Source of the DNA: Paractinoplanes maris
GTDB lineage: Bacteria; Actinomycetota; Actinomycetes; Mycobacteriales; Micromonosporaceae
Direction of reading: 5' to 3'
NCBI RefSeq assembly: GCF_023544465.1
Contig: NZ_JALPVL010000003.1
Span: 496,001 to 560,000, forward strand
Length of the DNA stretch: 64,000 nucleotides
Shown here in pieces: positions 48,018 through 56,420 of the stretch. The notes under the pieces were generated by a model. It had not been told where the DNA came from. It searched no databases and was given only the letters and a program-made list of their open reading frames with translations. The translations under genes were made by a program, and so were the position numbers. Position 1 is the stretch's first letter, and each line of letters starts with the position of its first letter.

Positions 48018-50180
48018 ATGGCGAGGGCGTTCCGGGGTGTCATCAACGTGGACGTGCGGGACTCGGTCGCGGACTGGGAGCCGTACACACCGGCCCGGGC
48101 ACCCGCCGGGGCGCCGAACGTGCTGCTGGTGCTCCACGACGACACCGGACTCGCGGCTTGGGAACCGTTCGGCGGGCGGATCGCCATGCCGGCGCTGCGG
48201 CGGCTCGCCGCCGACGGCCTGCGCTATGCGCAGTGGCACACCACCGGCCTGTGCTCGGCCACCCGCTCGTGCCTGCTCACCGGCCGCAACCACCATGAGA
48301 ACGGGAACGCCGGTCTGGCCGGTGCCCCCACCGGATTTCCCGGTTCGCACGGTCGCATCCCGGCCGGGCACACGTTCCTGGCCGAGGTGCTGCGGCGGCA
48401 TGGGTGGGGCACGTTCTGGCTGGGTCAGAACACCAACGTGCCCGCGGACGAGCACGGTCCCGGCGCCTCCCGGGCGAACTGGCCCCTGGCCCGCGGCTTC
48501 GACCGGTTCTACGGCTTCCTCGGCGGCCGGAGCGACCAGTGGTACCCGAGCCTGGTCTCGGACAACCACCAGGTCGAGCCGTGGGGCACCCCGGAACAGG
48601 GTTACCACCTGTCCGAGGACCTGGCCGACCGGGCGATCCGGTGCCTGCGTGACATCCGGCAGTCCGCGCCGGACAAGCCGTGGTTCATGCTCTTCTCCCC
48701 CGCCACCGCCCACGCCCCGCACCAGACGCCGACCGGGTGGACCGACCGCTATCACGGCCGATTCGACGACGGATACGACGCGTACCGCCCGTGGGCCCTG
48801 TCCCGCATGGTCGATCGTGGTGTGCTGCCACCCGGCGCCGCTCTCGCTCCGACCGGCGCCCCGCACGTGCCCCGGTGGACCTCGCTTCCGGGAGATCGGC
48901 GACAGGCTCTCGCCCGGTCGGCCGAATCCTATGCGGGCGCCGCCGATCACACGGATCACCAGGTGGGCCGGATCACCGACCACCTGGCCGCCACCGGTCA
49001 GCTCGCGAACACCCTCATCGTCGTGGCGGCCGCCGGCGGCGCCTCGGGCGACGGGACGGGCGACGGCTGGGCGACCGCCTTCTCCACGCCGTTCCGCGGA
49101 TACGCCCGGCACTGCTTCGAAGGCGGAGTCTGCGCGCCGCTGGTCGTGCACTGGCCGGCCGGCATCCGCGCCCGCGGTGAGGTGCGCCATCAATACCACC
49201 ACGTCATCGACGTCGTACCGACGATCCTCGACTCCTGCGGCGTGCCCTGGCCCGAGGACCAGCCACCCCTGCCCGGGGTCTCGCTGCGGTACAGCTTCGA
49301 CGCACCGCTCGCCCCGACCACCCGGCACACCCAGTACTACGCGGTGCTGGGCGGCCGGGCTCTCTGGCACGACGGGTGGAAAGCCGTCGCCGAGCACGAT
49401 CCGGCGGGCGGCCGGGGCCGGTTCGACCGTGACCGCTGGCGGCTGTTCCACACCGACGCCGACCGGTCCGAGGCGCACGACCTGGCCGCCGAGCAGCCCG
49501 AGAAGGTGCAGGAGCTGGTCAACATGTGGTTCCGCGAGGCCGGCCGGTTCGACGTGCTGCCGCTCGACGACCGTACGGTCCCGGAGATCCTGCTGGAGGA
49601 ACGGGCCGAGGCGAACCGTCCTGCGACGCGGGTGTTCTATCCGGACGCGGCCCCCGTGACCGGCTGGGATGCGCCGGACGTGCGCGGCCGCTCGTTCCGG
49701 GTCGTCTGCGAGGTCGAGCTCGATCACGGCGATGCCGCGGGTGTGCTGATGGCCCACGGCTCGCGATCCGGCGGGCACGCGCTCTTCATCCGGGACGGCC
49801 GGCTCTGGTATGTCAACAACTACCCGGGCCTGGACGACGAGCAGCAGTTCGTCTCCGACGACCTGGCTCCGGGCCGCTACTGCTTCAGCGTGGAATTCAC
49901 CAAGGAGCGGCGCGGCGGGCAGCACGAGGCCGTCGGCACGACCCGGCTGTCGATCAACGACCGGATCGTCACCGAGGGACCCATGTCCACCCAGCCGGGG
50001 CCGTTCGCGCCCGGATCGGGCCTGTGCGTCGGCCGGCACAGCGGCGAGGCGGTCAGTGCCGCCTACCGGGCGCCATTCGTGTTCACCGGCGGGCGCATCC
50101 TGCGGGTCGAGTTCCTGACGGCCGGCGACCAGCAGATCGACCTCGCCCGCGAGGCCGCGGCGATCCTGGCCGGCGAATGA
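48018..50180 (+). CDS. Sulfatase homologue with lost catalytic residues (probable pseudoenzyme)
   Basis: A 720-residue homologue of the sulfatase at 60638, alignable almost end to end by eye. The metal Asp pair survives (LHDDTGLAAWEPFGG, Asp41-42), as does Cys79. However, the maturation site reads CSATR rather than CSPTR. The catalytic GKNHNVP is GQNTNVP (Lys to Gln137, His to Thr139), and the metal-binding ADNGAS is AAGGAS (Asp to Ala339, Asn to Gly340). About 50 residues after this point are also missing. The frame is long, open and well biased, so the protein is made but is unlikely to hydrolyse sulfate esters; binding or chaperoning is plausible. ATG 48018, leaderless from box O5. Its stop overlaps SulP-2. 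Confidence 0.85.
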   Translation: MARAFRGVINVDVRDSVADWEPYTPARAPAGAPNVLLVLHDDTGLAAWEPFGGRIAMPALRRLAADGLRYAQWHTTGLCSATRSCLLTGRNHHENGNAGLAGAPTGFPGSHGRIPAGHTFLAEVLRRHGWGTFWLGQNTNVPADEHGPGASRANWPLARGFDRFYGFLGGRSDQWYPSLVSDNHQVEPWGTPEQGYHLSEDLADRAIRCLRDIRQSAPDKPWFMLFSPATAHAPHQTPTGWTDRYHGRFDDGYDAYRPWALSRMVDRGVLPPGAALAPTGAPHVPRWTSLPGDRRQALARSAESYAGAADHTDHQVGRITDHLAATGQLANTLIVVAAAGGASGDGTGDGWATAFSTPFRGYARHCFEGGVCAPLVVHWPAGIRARGEVRHQYHHVIDVVPTILDSCGVPWPEDQPPLPGVSLRYSFDAPLAPTTRHTQYYAVLGGRALWHDGWKAVAEHDPAGGRGRFDRDRWRLFHTDADRSEAHDLAAEQPEKVQELVNMWFREAGRFDVLPLDDRTVPEILLEERAEANRPATRVFYPDAAPVTGWDAPDVRGRSFRVVCEVELDHGDAAGVLMAHGSRSGGHALFIRDGRLWYVNNYPGLDDEQQFVSDDLAPGRYCFSVEFTKERRGGQHEAVGTTRLSINDRIVTEGPMSTQPGPFAPGSGLCVGRHSGEAVSAAYRAPFVFTGGRILRVEFLTAGDQQIDLAREAAAILAGE

Positions 50181-51853
50181 GACTGCCCCGCCCCGGGTGG
50201 CTGTCCGGCTATCGGCGCGGCGACCTGCGGGCCGACCTGCTCGCCGGGGCCGCGGCCGGCGCGGTGGTCATCCCGCAGGCGATGGCGTACGGCACGGTGG
50301 CCGGCCTGCCGGTGCAACTGGGCCTCTACACGTGCATCGTTCCGATGATCATCTATGCAATGACCGGCGGGGCCCGGCGGATGAGCGTGAGCACGACCTC
50401 GACGATCGTGGCCCTGACCGGCGTCGCGCTGACCGCCGCCGGCTCGGGTGACGACCCGGCGGTGCGGGCCGGCGACGCGGCGATGCTCACGCTGCTGACC
50501 GGCGCGGCCCTGCTCCTCGCCCGCGCGCTCCGGCTCGGCTTCCTCGTCGAATCGGTCAACGAGGCGGTGCTGGCCGGGCTCAAGCTGGGCGTCGGGCTGA
50601 CCATCCTGGTCGCGCAGTTGCCCGCCCTGCTCGGCGTCCCGGACACCGGTGACGGCTTCTTCGCCGACGTGCGCGGCGCGCTGACGCAGCTGGGCGACGT
50701 GGATCCGGTGACCGCGCTGATCGGCGCGGGCACGTTGGTGGTGCTGGGCGTTCTGGCCCGCTGGGCGCCCCGGGTGCCCGGGCCCCTGGTGACGCTGGCC
50801 GGCGGCATCCTCGTGGTGGCGCTCTTCCACCTGGGTGATCACGGTGTCGCGCTGGTCCCCCAGGTGCCGCGTGGTCTGCCCGCGCTCGAGGTGCCCGCGG
50901 TGGACCGGGCCGGTGCCCTGGCCCCGTACGCCGTGGCCATCGCCCTGCTGGCCTTTCTGGAAAGCGTGTCGGTCGCCCGGCTCACCCGGGAACCGCTCGA
51001 CCCGCCCCTCGACAACGACCGCGAGCTGACCGCGCTCGGGCTGGCTTCGGCCGGCGGGGCGTTCTTCCAGTCGGTGCCGCCGGCCGGCGGCTTCTCACAG
51101 ACGATGGTCAACGCCCGGGCCGGCGCGCGCACCCAGCTGGCCGGGCTCACGACCGCGGGTCTGGCGGTGGTCACGGCGATCGCGCTGACCCCTGTTTTCG
51201 CGTACGTGCCGAAGGCGTCCCTGGCCGCGCTCGTCGTGCTCGCCGTGGCCGGTCTGCTCGGGACGGCCGAGATCCGGCGCCTGTACCGGATCGACCGCGT
51301 CGAGGCTCTGGTCGCCGCCATCACGGCGGTGGTCGCCCTGGTCGTCGGGCTGCTCACCGCGGTCCTGGCCGGCGTGCTCCTCACCTACTACCTGGTCCTG
51401 CGGGCCCTCAACCGCCCGGCCGTGGTCGAGCTGCGGCGCCCACCGGAGGGCGGTCATCCGGCCCCGGCCCGGCCCGGCGACCCGCCGATACCCGGGCTGC
51501 TGATCCTGCGCATCGAGGGCGGCCTCTACACCGGCAACGTGCGGGCCGTGCAGGACCAGCTGCTCGCCGCCGTGGAGGCGGCCGCTCCCCCGCCGCGGGT
51601 GCTGCTGATCGACGCGCTGGCCACGGTGGACACGTCGGTCACGGTGATGGACGCGTTCGCCGAGACCGATCAGCGGTTGCGGCGCCGCGGGGTGGAGCTG
51701 TGGATCGCGTCGCTGCCGACCCGGGCGCTGGCCAAGGTGCGCCGCACCGCGGCCTGGTCGTCGTGGGCCTCGTCGGGGCGGCTGCACCCCACCGTCGACG
51801 CGGCGGTGGCGGTATTCGAGAGCTCGGCGACGAAGGGAGAACGCCATGGGTGA
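50177..51853 (+). CDS. SulP-family anion transporter with STAS domain (SulP-2)
   Basis: A 558-residue transporter. Family segments: RADLLAGAAAGAVVIPQAMA, YGTVAGLPVQLGLYTCIVPM and LLLARALRLGFLVESVNEAV. The central Ser-rich family motif is replaced by MSVSTTSTIVALTGVALTAA. The STAS tail (about 435-550: GLLILRIEGGLYTGNVRAVQ, VLLIDALATVDTSVTVMDAF) retains the strand but lacks the usual D-x-S-G. The ATG overlaps the stop of the pseudosulfatase gene (ATGA), so they are coupled. The 3' end overlaps GAP-2 by 8 bp. Substrate unknown; sulfate is the first guess. Confidence 0.9.
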   Translation: MRLPRPGWLSGYRRGDLRADLLAGAAAGAVVIPQAMAYGTVAGLPVQLGLYTCIVPMIIYAMTGGARRMSVSTTSTIVALTGVALTAAGSGDDPAVRAGDAAMLTLLTGAALLLARALRLGFLVESVNEAVLAGLKLGVGLTILVAQLPALLGVPDTGDGFFADVRGALTQLGDVDPVTALIGAGTLVVLGVLARWAPRVPGPLVTLAGGILVVALFHLGDHGVALVPQVPRGLPALEVPAVDRAGALAPYAVAIALLAFLESVSVARLTREPLDPPLDNDRELTALGLASAGGAFFQSVPPAGGFSQTMVNARAGARTQLAGLTTAGLAVVTAIALTPVFAYVPKASLAALVVLAVAGLLGTAEIRRLYRIDRVEALVAAITAVVALVVGLLTAVLAGVLLTYYLVLRALNRPAVVELRRPPEGGHPAPARPGDPPIPGLLILRIEGGLYTGNVRAVQDQLLAAVEAAAPPPRVLLIDALATVDTSVTVMDAFAETDQRLRRRGVELWIASLPTRALAKVRRTAAWSSWASSGRLHPTVDAAVAVFESSATKGERHG

Positions 51854-52514
51854 GGCGATCGGGCAGAGTCTGGCCACCGCGGTGGGCGTGGCGGTGAGTC
51901 CCATCCCCATCATCGCGGTCGTGCTCATGCTGACCACGCCGCGGGCGCGGGTCAACGGGCCGGCCTTCGTGCTCGGCTGGCTGATCGCCCTGGGCGTGGT
52001 CGGCGCGGTCGTGCTCGCGCTGGCCGCGCCGGTCACCGACGCGTCCTCCACCCCGTCCTGGGCCGGCTGGGTGAAGCTGATCCTGGGCCTGCTCGTGCTG
52101 CTGGTGGCCGTCCGCCAGTTCCGCGGCCGGCCCCGCGACGGGGCCGAGGCGCCGACTCCCTCCTGGATGAACGCGATCGACCGGTTCGGCGCGGGCCGTT
52201 CCCTGGGCATGGGGGCGGCGCTGGCCGGGGCCAACCCCAAGAACCTGTTGCTGGCCGTGGCCGGGGCCTCCACGATCGCCCAGACCGGGATTACGACGGG
52301 TCAGCAGGCCATCGCGTACAGCGTCTTCGCCGTTGTCGGCACGCTGGGGCTCGCGATTCCGCTGGCCCTGTTCTTCGTGCTCGGCAAGCGGTCGGCCGAG
52401 CTGCTGGCGAACCTCAAGGACTGGCTGGCCGGGCACAACGCGGTCATCATGTCGGTGCTGTGCCTGGTGATCGGGGTCAAGCTGCTGGGCGACGCCCTGA
52501 CGATCCTCTGGTGA
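51846..52514 (+). CDS. GAP-family (Sap-type) membrane protein, GAP-2
   Basis: A 222-residue six-helix protein of the same family as GAP-1 (AIGQSLATAVGVAVSPIPII, AVVLMLTTPRARVNGPAFVL, GMGAALAGANPKNLLLAVAG, NAVIMSVLCLVIGVKLLGDA). The GANPKN motif and the paired hydrophobic halves are typical. ATG overlaps the SulP-2 end by 8 bp with GGGAGAACGCC as ribosome binding site. Last gene of the O5 operon. Its placement directly after a SulP suggests a shared cargo or complex. Confidence 0.86.
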   Translation: MGEAIGQSLATAVGVAVSPIPIIAVVLMLTTPRARVNGPAFVLGWLIALGVVGAVVLALAAPVTDASSTPSWAGWVKLILGLLVLLVAVRQFRGRPRDGAEAPTPSWMNAIDRFGAGRSLGMGAALAGANPKNLLLAVAGASTIAQTGITTGQQAIAYSVFAVVGTLGLAIPLALFFVLGKRSAELLANLKDWLAGHNAVIMSVLCLVIGVKLLGDALTILW

Positions 52515-52529
52515 CCGTCGTCCCGGGTC

Positions 52530-52546
52530 TCACCCGAGGCGGATGA
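52530..52546 (+). promoter_or_regulatory. Activator box O6 (TCACCCG-AGG-CGGATGA), DUF6325 operon promoter
   Basis: The -10 CAGCGT at 52569-52574 predicts a start at 52581, one base before the DUF6325 ATG; the box centre is at -43. Both arms match the consensus. Confidence 0.72.
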
Positions 52547-52581
52547 GGCGCCGGCCGGGCGGCGGGCGCAGCGTGGGCGGC

Positions 52582-53001
52582 ATGGACGACAAGTACGACT
52601 GGGGCCCTCTGGAGCTGCTGGTGCTGACCTACCCGGCCGAGCGGCTGGTCGACGGGGCCGCGGCCACCCTCGAACACCTCACCGGCGCGCCCGGTGTGCG
52701 AGTGGTCGACGCGCTCGTGGTCCGCTCCGGCGAGGCCGGTGCCGCCACGGCGGTGGAGCTGGCCGACCTGCCCGGGCTGCGCGGCCTCGCGGCCGACTAC
52801 GCGAGCTCGGGCCTGGTCTCCGAGGACGACCTGCCCGAAATCGCCTCGGTGGTGCCGCCGGGCGCCGACGCCCTCGCCGTCCTGGTCGAGCACACCTGGA
52901 TCGCCGGCCTGAGCGACCGGGCGGCCGGCCTGGAAGGGTCGGTCGTGGCCGCCGTCCGCATTCCTTCCGCCCACGCCGCCGAAGCTCTCGCCGGGGACTG
53001 A
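52582..53001 (+). CDS. DUF6325-like protein
   Basis: A 139-residue soluble protein with two related halves: LELLVLTYPAERLVDGAAAT followed by GVRVVDALVVRSGEAG, and LVEHTWIAGLSDRAAGLEGS near the end, a layout that I recall for DUF6325 (DUF1269-related, without the membrane hairpin). Function unknown; often next to SHOCT proteins, as here. The ATG at 52582 is fixed by the leaderless promoter under box O6. First gene of a three-gene operon. Confidence 0.82.
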   Translation: MDDKYDWGPLELLVLTYPAERLVDGAAATLEHLTGAPGVRVVDALVVRSGEAGAATAVELADLPGLRGLAADYASSGLVSEDDLPEIASVVPPGADALAVLVEHTWIAGLSDRAAGLEGSVVAAVRIPSAHAAEALAGD

Positions 53002-53034
53002 GCCCGGCCGTCCGCCGATCTACGAGGAGCCGCC

Positions 53035-53361
53035 ATGTTCCGCCGTCCGCTCGTCGTCCGCCGACGCGCCCCTCTGCTGCGCGGGGCGCTGGTCGGTGGT
53101 GCCGGCTTCATGATGGGCCGGGCCGCGACCCGCGCCGCCGACCGCGACTCCGCCCAGGATGCCGCGATCGCCGAGCTGAACCAGCAACAGTCCGAACCCC
53201 AGTACCAGCAGCCGCAATATCAGCAGCCGATGTATGTCCCGCCGCCCCGGCCTGCGAACGACCTCACCGACCGGCTCGACCGGCTGGCCGGTCTGCACAG
53301 CGACGGCGTGCTGACCGACGAGGAGTTCGCCGCGGCCAAGGCCCGTCTGCTCGGCTCGTGA
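53035..53361 (+). CDS. SHOCT-domain protein
   Basis: A 108-residue protein. The N-terminus is basic (FRRPLVVRRRAPLLRGALVG) with a short glycine-rich hydrophobic stretch, then a Gln/Tyr/Pro-rich linker with YQQP repeats (residues 55-75), and a C-terminal SHOCT motif, LDRLAGLHSDGVLTDEEFAA followed by AKARLLGS. SHOCT ends are oligomerisation modules on many bacterial proteins. ATG after GAGGAG. It follows DUF6325 by 33 bp in the O6 operon. Confidence 0.88.
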   Translation: MFRRPLVVRRRAPLLRGALVGGAGFMMGRAATRAADRDSAQDAAIAELNQQQSEPQYQQPQYQQPMYVPPPRPANDLTDRLDRLAGLHSDGVLTDEEFAAAKARLLGS

Positions 53362-53374
53362 TCGGCACCCGCCG

Positions 53375-53941
53375 ATGAGCTCGTGGGTGGTCCTGGTGAT
53401 CGGGCTGGTGCTGTGTTTCCTGGGTGTCGGGTCGACACACCTGGCCGTCCTGGCCACCGGCTTCGCCGTCTGCTGGCTGCTGGCGGCGGCCTTCGGCGCG
53501 GGCACGGCGACCGCCCTGCTGATCTCGGGCTTCGGTGCGGTACTGGCCTGGGTCCTGGTCTCGCTGATCTTCCGGACGATGGCCTTCTTCCTCGGCACCG
53601 TCCTCGGCTCGGTGATCGGCGCCAAGATCTTCACGCTGGTCGACACCGGTGAGGCGAGCGTGCTGCTCGCGGTCGTGCTCGTTCCGGCCGTGGCGCTGGT
53701 CTGCGGCTTCCTGGCCTCGCGCTTCCGCGAGCGCTTCCTGCTCTGGGCGACCGCCCTCGGCGGATCCGCCCTCGTCGTGGCGGCGATCGCCTACCTGGTG
53801 TCCGGCGCCACCGAGCTGGACGACCCGCGCTCCGCCACCCAGGGCACGGTGGCCGTCCTCGTCTGGCTGGCGATAGCGATCGCCGGCTGGCTGACCCAGC
53901 GCCGGGTGTTCGCCCGCCGGCTTCAGACCGCCCGCCGATGA
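53375..53941 (+). CDS. DUF4203-like multi-helix membrane protein
   Basis: A 188-residue protein with seven hydrophobic helices (VVLVIGLVLCFLGVGSTHLA, LATGFAVCWLLAAAFGAGTA, ALLISGFGAVLAWVLVSLIF, FFLGTVLGSVIGAKIFTLVD, VLLAVVLVPAVALVCGFLAS, LLWATALGGSALVVAAIAYL, VAVLVWLAIAIAGWLTQR). The glycine-rich helix packing and helix count resemble DUF4203/TMEM198. It starts 13 bp after the SHOCT stop. Last gene of the O6 operon. A repeat array lies beyond its stop. Confidence 0.7.
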   Translation: MSSWVVLVIGLVLCFLGVGSTHLAVLATGFAVCWLLAAAFGAGTATALLISGFGAVLAWVLVSLIFRTMAFFLGTVLGSVIGAKIFTLVDTGEASVLLAVVLVPAVALVCGFLASRFRERFLLWATALGGSALVVAAIAYLVSGATELDDPRSATQGTVAVLVWLAIAIAGWLTQRRVFARRLQTARR

Positions 53942-54016
53942 CCGACGGCCGGGCAACCGGTGGTCGCCGGCGGTTGCCGAAAACGAGCTGACATCGCCGG
54001 CGTACCGCCCCGGCCG

Positions 54017-54133
54017 AGCAGCCGCCGGAGCATCGGTGCGGGCGGGCCGTACCGCCCCGGACAAGCAGCCGCCGGAGCGTCAGTGCGGCGGGGCCTGCCG
54101 GGCCGGGCGAACAGCCGCCGGAGCGTCAGTGCA
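54017..54133. repeat. Three imperfect copies of a 46-47 bp repeat between convergent genes
   Basis: The best-conserved part, AGCAGCCGCCGGAGC followed by RTCRGTGC, occurs at 54017-54040, 54064-54087 and 54110-54133, with periods of 47 and 46 bp. Flanking GTACCGCCCCGG and GCGGGCC elements repeat with it. The third copy contains the stop codon and last codons of the membrane protein gene at 54126, so the array looks like a 3'-end duplication. It has no CRISPR features. Confidence 0.7.
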
Positions 54134-54617
54134 GCAAAGCCTTGAGTACGATCATGAGGCCGCCGAAGCCACCCGCGGTCACCGCTGAGACCAGGCGCTC
54201 GGCCGTCGTGAGCCGGCCGCCCGCGCCCATCTGCCAGCCGGCCAGGCAGAGCAGGAAGGTGCTGCCGGCCAGCGCGGCGAACTCGGCCGTCACCATGCGC
54301 GCCCCGGCCAGGCGCACCAGCACGAGCACCAGCAGCGGCAGGGCCGAGGCGGTGACCAGCTCCCAACCGGCGGCCAGTTGCTGTCGCACCGTGTGCCAGG
54401 CCGGCCGGTGTCCTTCGTGGAGCCGTTCGGCGACGATCCGGGCGTACCGCTCGGCCGCCCAATAGATCATCAGGGTGATCAGGATCGCCAGCACCTCCCG
54501 CCAGGCCCGCTCGGCGTGCGAGGTGGTCAGCATCGCGGCGACCACGATGATGCCGTAGATGCCGGCGGCGGTCCCTTCCGCGCTGCCGTGGGTGAGGCGC
54601 ACGAGCCTCCTGGCCAT
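54126..54617 (-). CDS. Four-helix membrane protein, function unknown
   Basis: A 163-residue protein. Helices: GTAAGIYGIIVVAAMLTTSH, WREVLAILITLMIYWAAERY, VTASALPLLVLVLVRLAGAR and MVTAEFAALAGSTFLLCLAG, with a final hydrophobic stretch VTAGGFGGLMIVLKALLH at the very end. I do not recognise the family. The ATG at 54617 follows CGGAGGGAAAGC at ideal spacing. It lies 56 bp after the SulP-3 stop on the same strand, so it is probably the second gene of the SulP-3 operon under box O7. Its last codons lie in the third copy of the repeat array. Confidence 0.72.
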   Translation of the reverse strand: MARRLVRLTHGSAEGTAAGIYGIIVVAAMLTTSHAERAWREVLAILITLMIYWAAERYARIVAERLHEGHRPAWHTVRQQLAAGWELVTASALPLLVLVLVRLAGARMVTAEFAALAGSTFLLCLAGWQMGAGGRLTTAERLVSAVTAGGFGGLMIVLKALLH

Positions 54618-54673
54618 GAGCTTTCCCTCCGGTCGTCGCTGCGAGACTGCGTCCGGGTTCGCGGTCCGTCCGA

Positions 54674-56314
54674 TCACCGGGTCCGGACGAGGTAGGACTG
54701 GGCCAGGTGGTAGGCCAGCCGGCTCGACTCGCCGACCACCGCGGTCGCCGGGACCACCCGCACCCGGCCGGCCGACAGGCGATCGAGCTGGTCCACCAGG
54801 CCCGGGTCGACGCCACTGAGATAGAGCCGGCCATCGACCCGGCCGAGCCGCTCGGCGTAGTCGGCCAGCACCACGAAGAACGTCGCACCGAGCGACACCC
54901 GGCCGCGCATCCGCAGCACCACGGCCGGCCGCCGGGTGCCCGTGGGGTCGGGCAGCCGAGCTTGCAGGGTTCGCGCACCGGCGTACAGCAGGCTGCCATA
55001 GACATCGAGGAGCGTCACCGCGTCGCTCGCCGGTTGAGCCGGTGCCGGCCGTTCGATCAGCCGGTGATCGCCGTCGGGCACCAGCTCGACGATCGTCAGA
55101 TCGAGGGCGTCCCGGTTGAGCTGCAGGATGAGCGACAGCACGACCCCGACGCCGACCGCGGCCGCCACCGGCAGAAATAGGGTCGCGAGAAAGGTGGCCA
55201 CCACGGCGATCCGCGGGATGAGCCCGGTGCGCACCACTCCGCCGACCTTCGCCGGGCTCAGCGAGCCGGCCGCCGCGAAGATCAGGATGGCGGCGAGCGT
55301 GGGCTGGGCCACCCGCCCGACCAGACCGGCGAAGAGGGCCAGGATGACCAGCATCCAGCCACCGGCGAAGACCGCGGCCCAGCGGGTGCGGGCCCCGGCG
55401 GTCACGTTCAGCGCGGTCTGCCCCACCGATCCGCCGACCGGCTGGCCGCGGAACAACGCGGACAGCAGATTTCCGGCGCCCTGGCCGAGGAAGTCCCGGT
55501 CCGCGCCGGGCCGGGAGCCGTCCGCATTGGGCGCCGACTCCGCGACGCCCACGCCCTGCACCAGGACGATCAGCGCCACGGCGGCGGCCCCGGCGAGCAG
55601 CGACGGCGAGAAAGCCGTGAAATCGGGGAGCGCCGGTGCGGGCAGTCCGGCCGGGATGTCACCGCTGTCGGCGACGGTGGCCACGTCGAGGTCGGCCAGC
55701 GCCACCACCACGGTCGGCACGAGCAACGCGGCCAGGGCGCCCAGGGTGGGACGGCGTACAAGCGCGCCGGCCAGCATGAGCGCGAGCGCGCCCAGACCGA
55801 CCAGCAGCGCGGGCAGGCTGACCCGTCCGGGGTGCAGCAGCACGGCGAGGGCGGAACCGATCGAGGTGTCCGCGTCGACCTCGGCGCCGGTGAGCGCGGG
55901 CACCTGACCGAGCACGATGGTGACGGCTATCCCGGTCAGCAGACCGGTCATCACCGAGTGGGCGACGAAACGGGTGAAGCGGCCCAGGCGCAACAACCCG
56001 GCGGCCACCATCATCAGGCCCGCCACGAGGGTCAGCAGCGCCAGGGCGCCGGGCCGGTCGGCCGGTGCGACCCCGGCCACGGCGTTGCCCGCGGCGAGGG
56101 CGGCGGCACTGGTGGTGGTGACCATCATCAGCCGGGTGCCGGTGGTCAGCCCGCCCGCGATCGGGCCGAACGCGCTCGCGTACAGGCCGTGCACCGGACT
56201 GACCCCGGCCAGCACCCCGGCCGCCATGCCATCGGGCACGCTGGCCACCGCGTTCGGCAGCCCGGCCAGCAGGTCCCGGCGCGCGACACGCCAGCTCGGG
56301 AACCGCAGCCTCAT
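54674..56314 (-). CDS. SulP-family anion transporter with degenerate STAS tail (SulP-3)
   Basis: A 546-residue transporter: RRDLLAGLPNAVASVPDGMA, LAGVSPVHGLYASAFGPIAG, LMMVTTTSAAALAAGNAVAG, and FVAHSVMTGLLTGIAVTIVL. The family motif with IVLVQGVGVAESAPN and GQGAGNLLSALFRGQPVGGS is conserved. The tail (about 440-545) has a STAS-like shape, VVLRMRGRVSLGATFFVVLA, without Asp or Ser of the phospho-site. The ATG at 56314 is chosen because GACGAT at 56326-56321 with box O7 predicts transcription exactly on it (leaderless); an upstream start at 56353 would lie within the box. Confidence 0.9.
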   Translation of the reverse strand: MRLRFPSWRVARRDLLAGLPNAVASVPDGMAAGVLAGVSPVHGLYASAFGPIAGGLTTGTRLMMVTTTSAAALAAGNAVAGVAPADRPGALALLTLVAGLMMVAAGLLRLGRFTRFVAHSVMTGLLTGIAVTIVLGQVPALTGAEVDADTSIGSALAVLLHPGRVSLPALLVGLGALALMLAGALVRRPTLGALAALLVPTVVVALADLDVATVADSGDIPAGLPAPALPDFTAFSPSLLAGAAAVALIVLVQGVGVAESAPNADGSRPGADRDFLGQGAGNLLSALFRGQPVGGSVGQTALNVTAGARTRWAAVFAGGWMLVILALFAGLVGRVAQPTLAAILIFAAAGSLSPAKVGGVVRTGLIPRIAVVATFLATLFLPVAAAVGVGVVLSLILQLNRDALDLTIVELVPDGDHRLIERPAPAQPASDAVTLLDVYGSLLYAGARTLQARLPDPTGTRRPAVVLRMRGRVSLGATFFVVLADYAERLGRVDGRLYLSGVDPGLVDQLDRLSAGRVRVVPATAVVGESSRLAYHLAQSYLVRTR

Positions 56315-56349
56315 GCCGAGATCGTCGCCCGGGTCCGGACGGCCGGGCA

Positions 56350-56366
56350 CCATCCCGTACGGGTGA
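56350..56366. promoter_or_regulatory. Activator box O7 (CCATCCC-GTA-CGGGTGA), bidirectional
   Basis: It lies between SulP-3 and the 56421 gene. Minus: -10 GACGAT 56326-56321, start 56314, box centre -44. Plus: -10 GACACT 56390-56395, start 56402, box centre -44. The left arm has C for the first T. Confidence 0.65.
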
Positions 56367-56420
56367 GGACCGTGACGCCCCGGTCGGCCGACACTGGGCA
56401 TCGTCAGCGAACCGGGGGTG

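Noticed and set aside
54017..54133. CRISPR array
   Set aside because: Only three imperfect units, no uniform repeat with variable spacers and no cas genes in the window.
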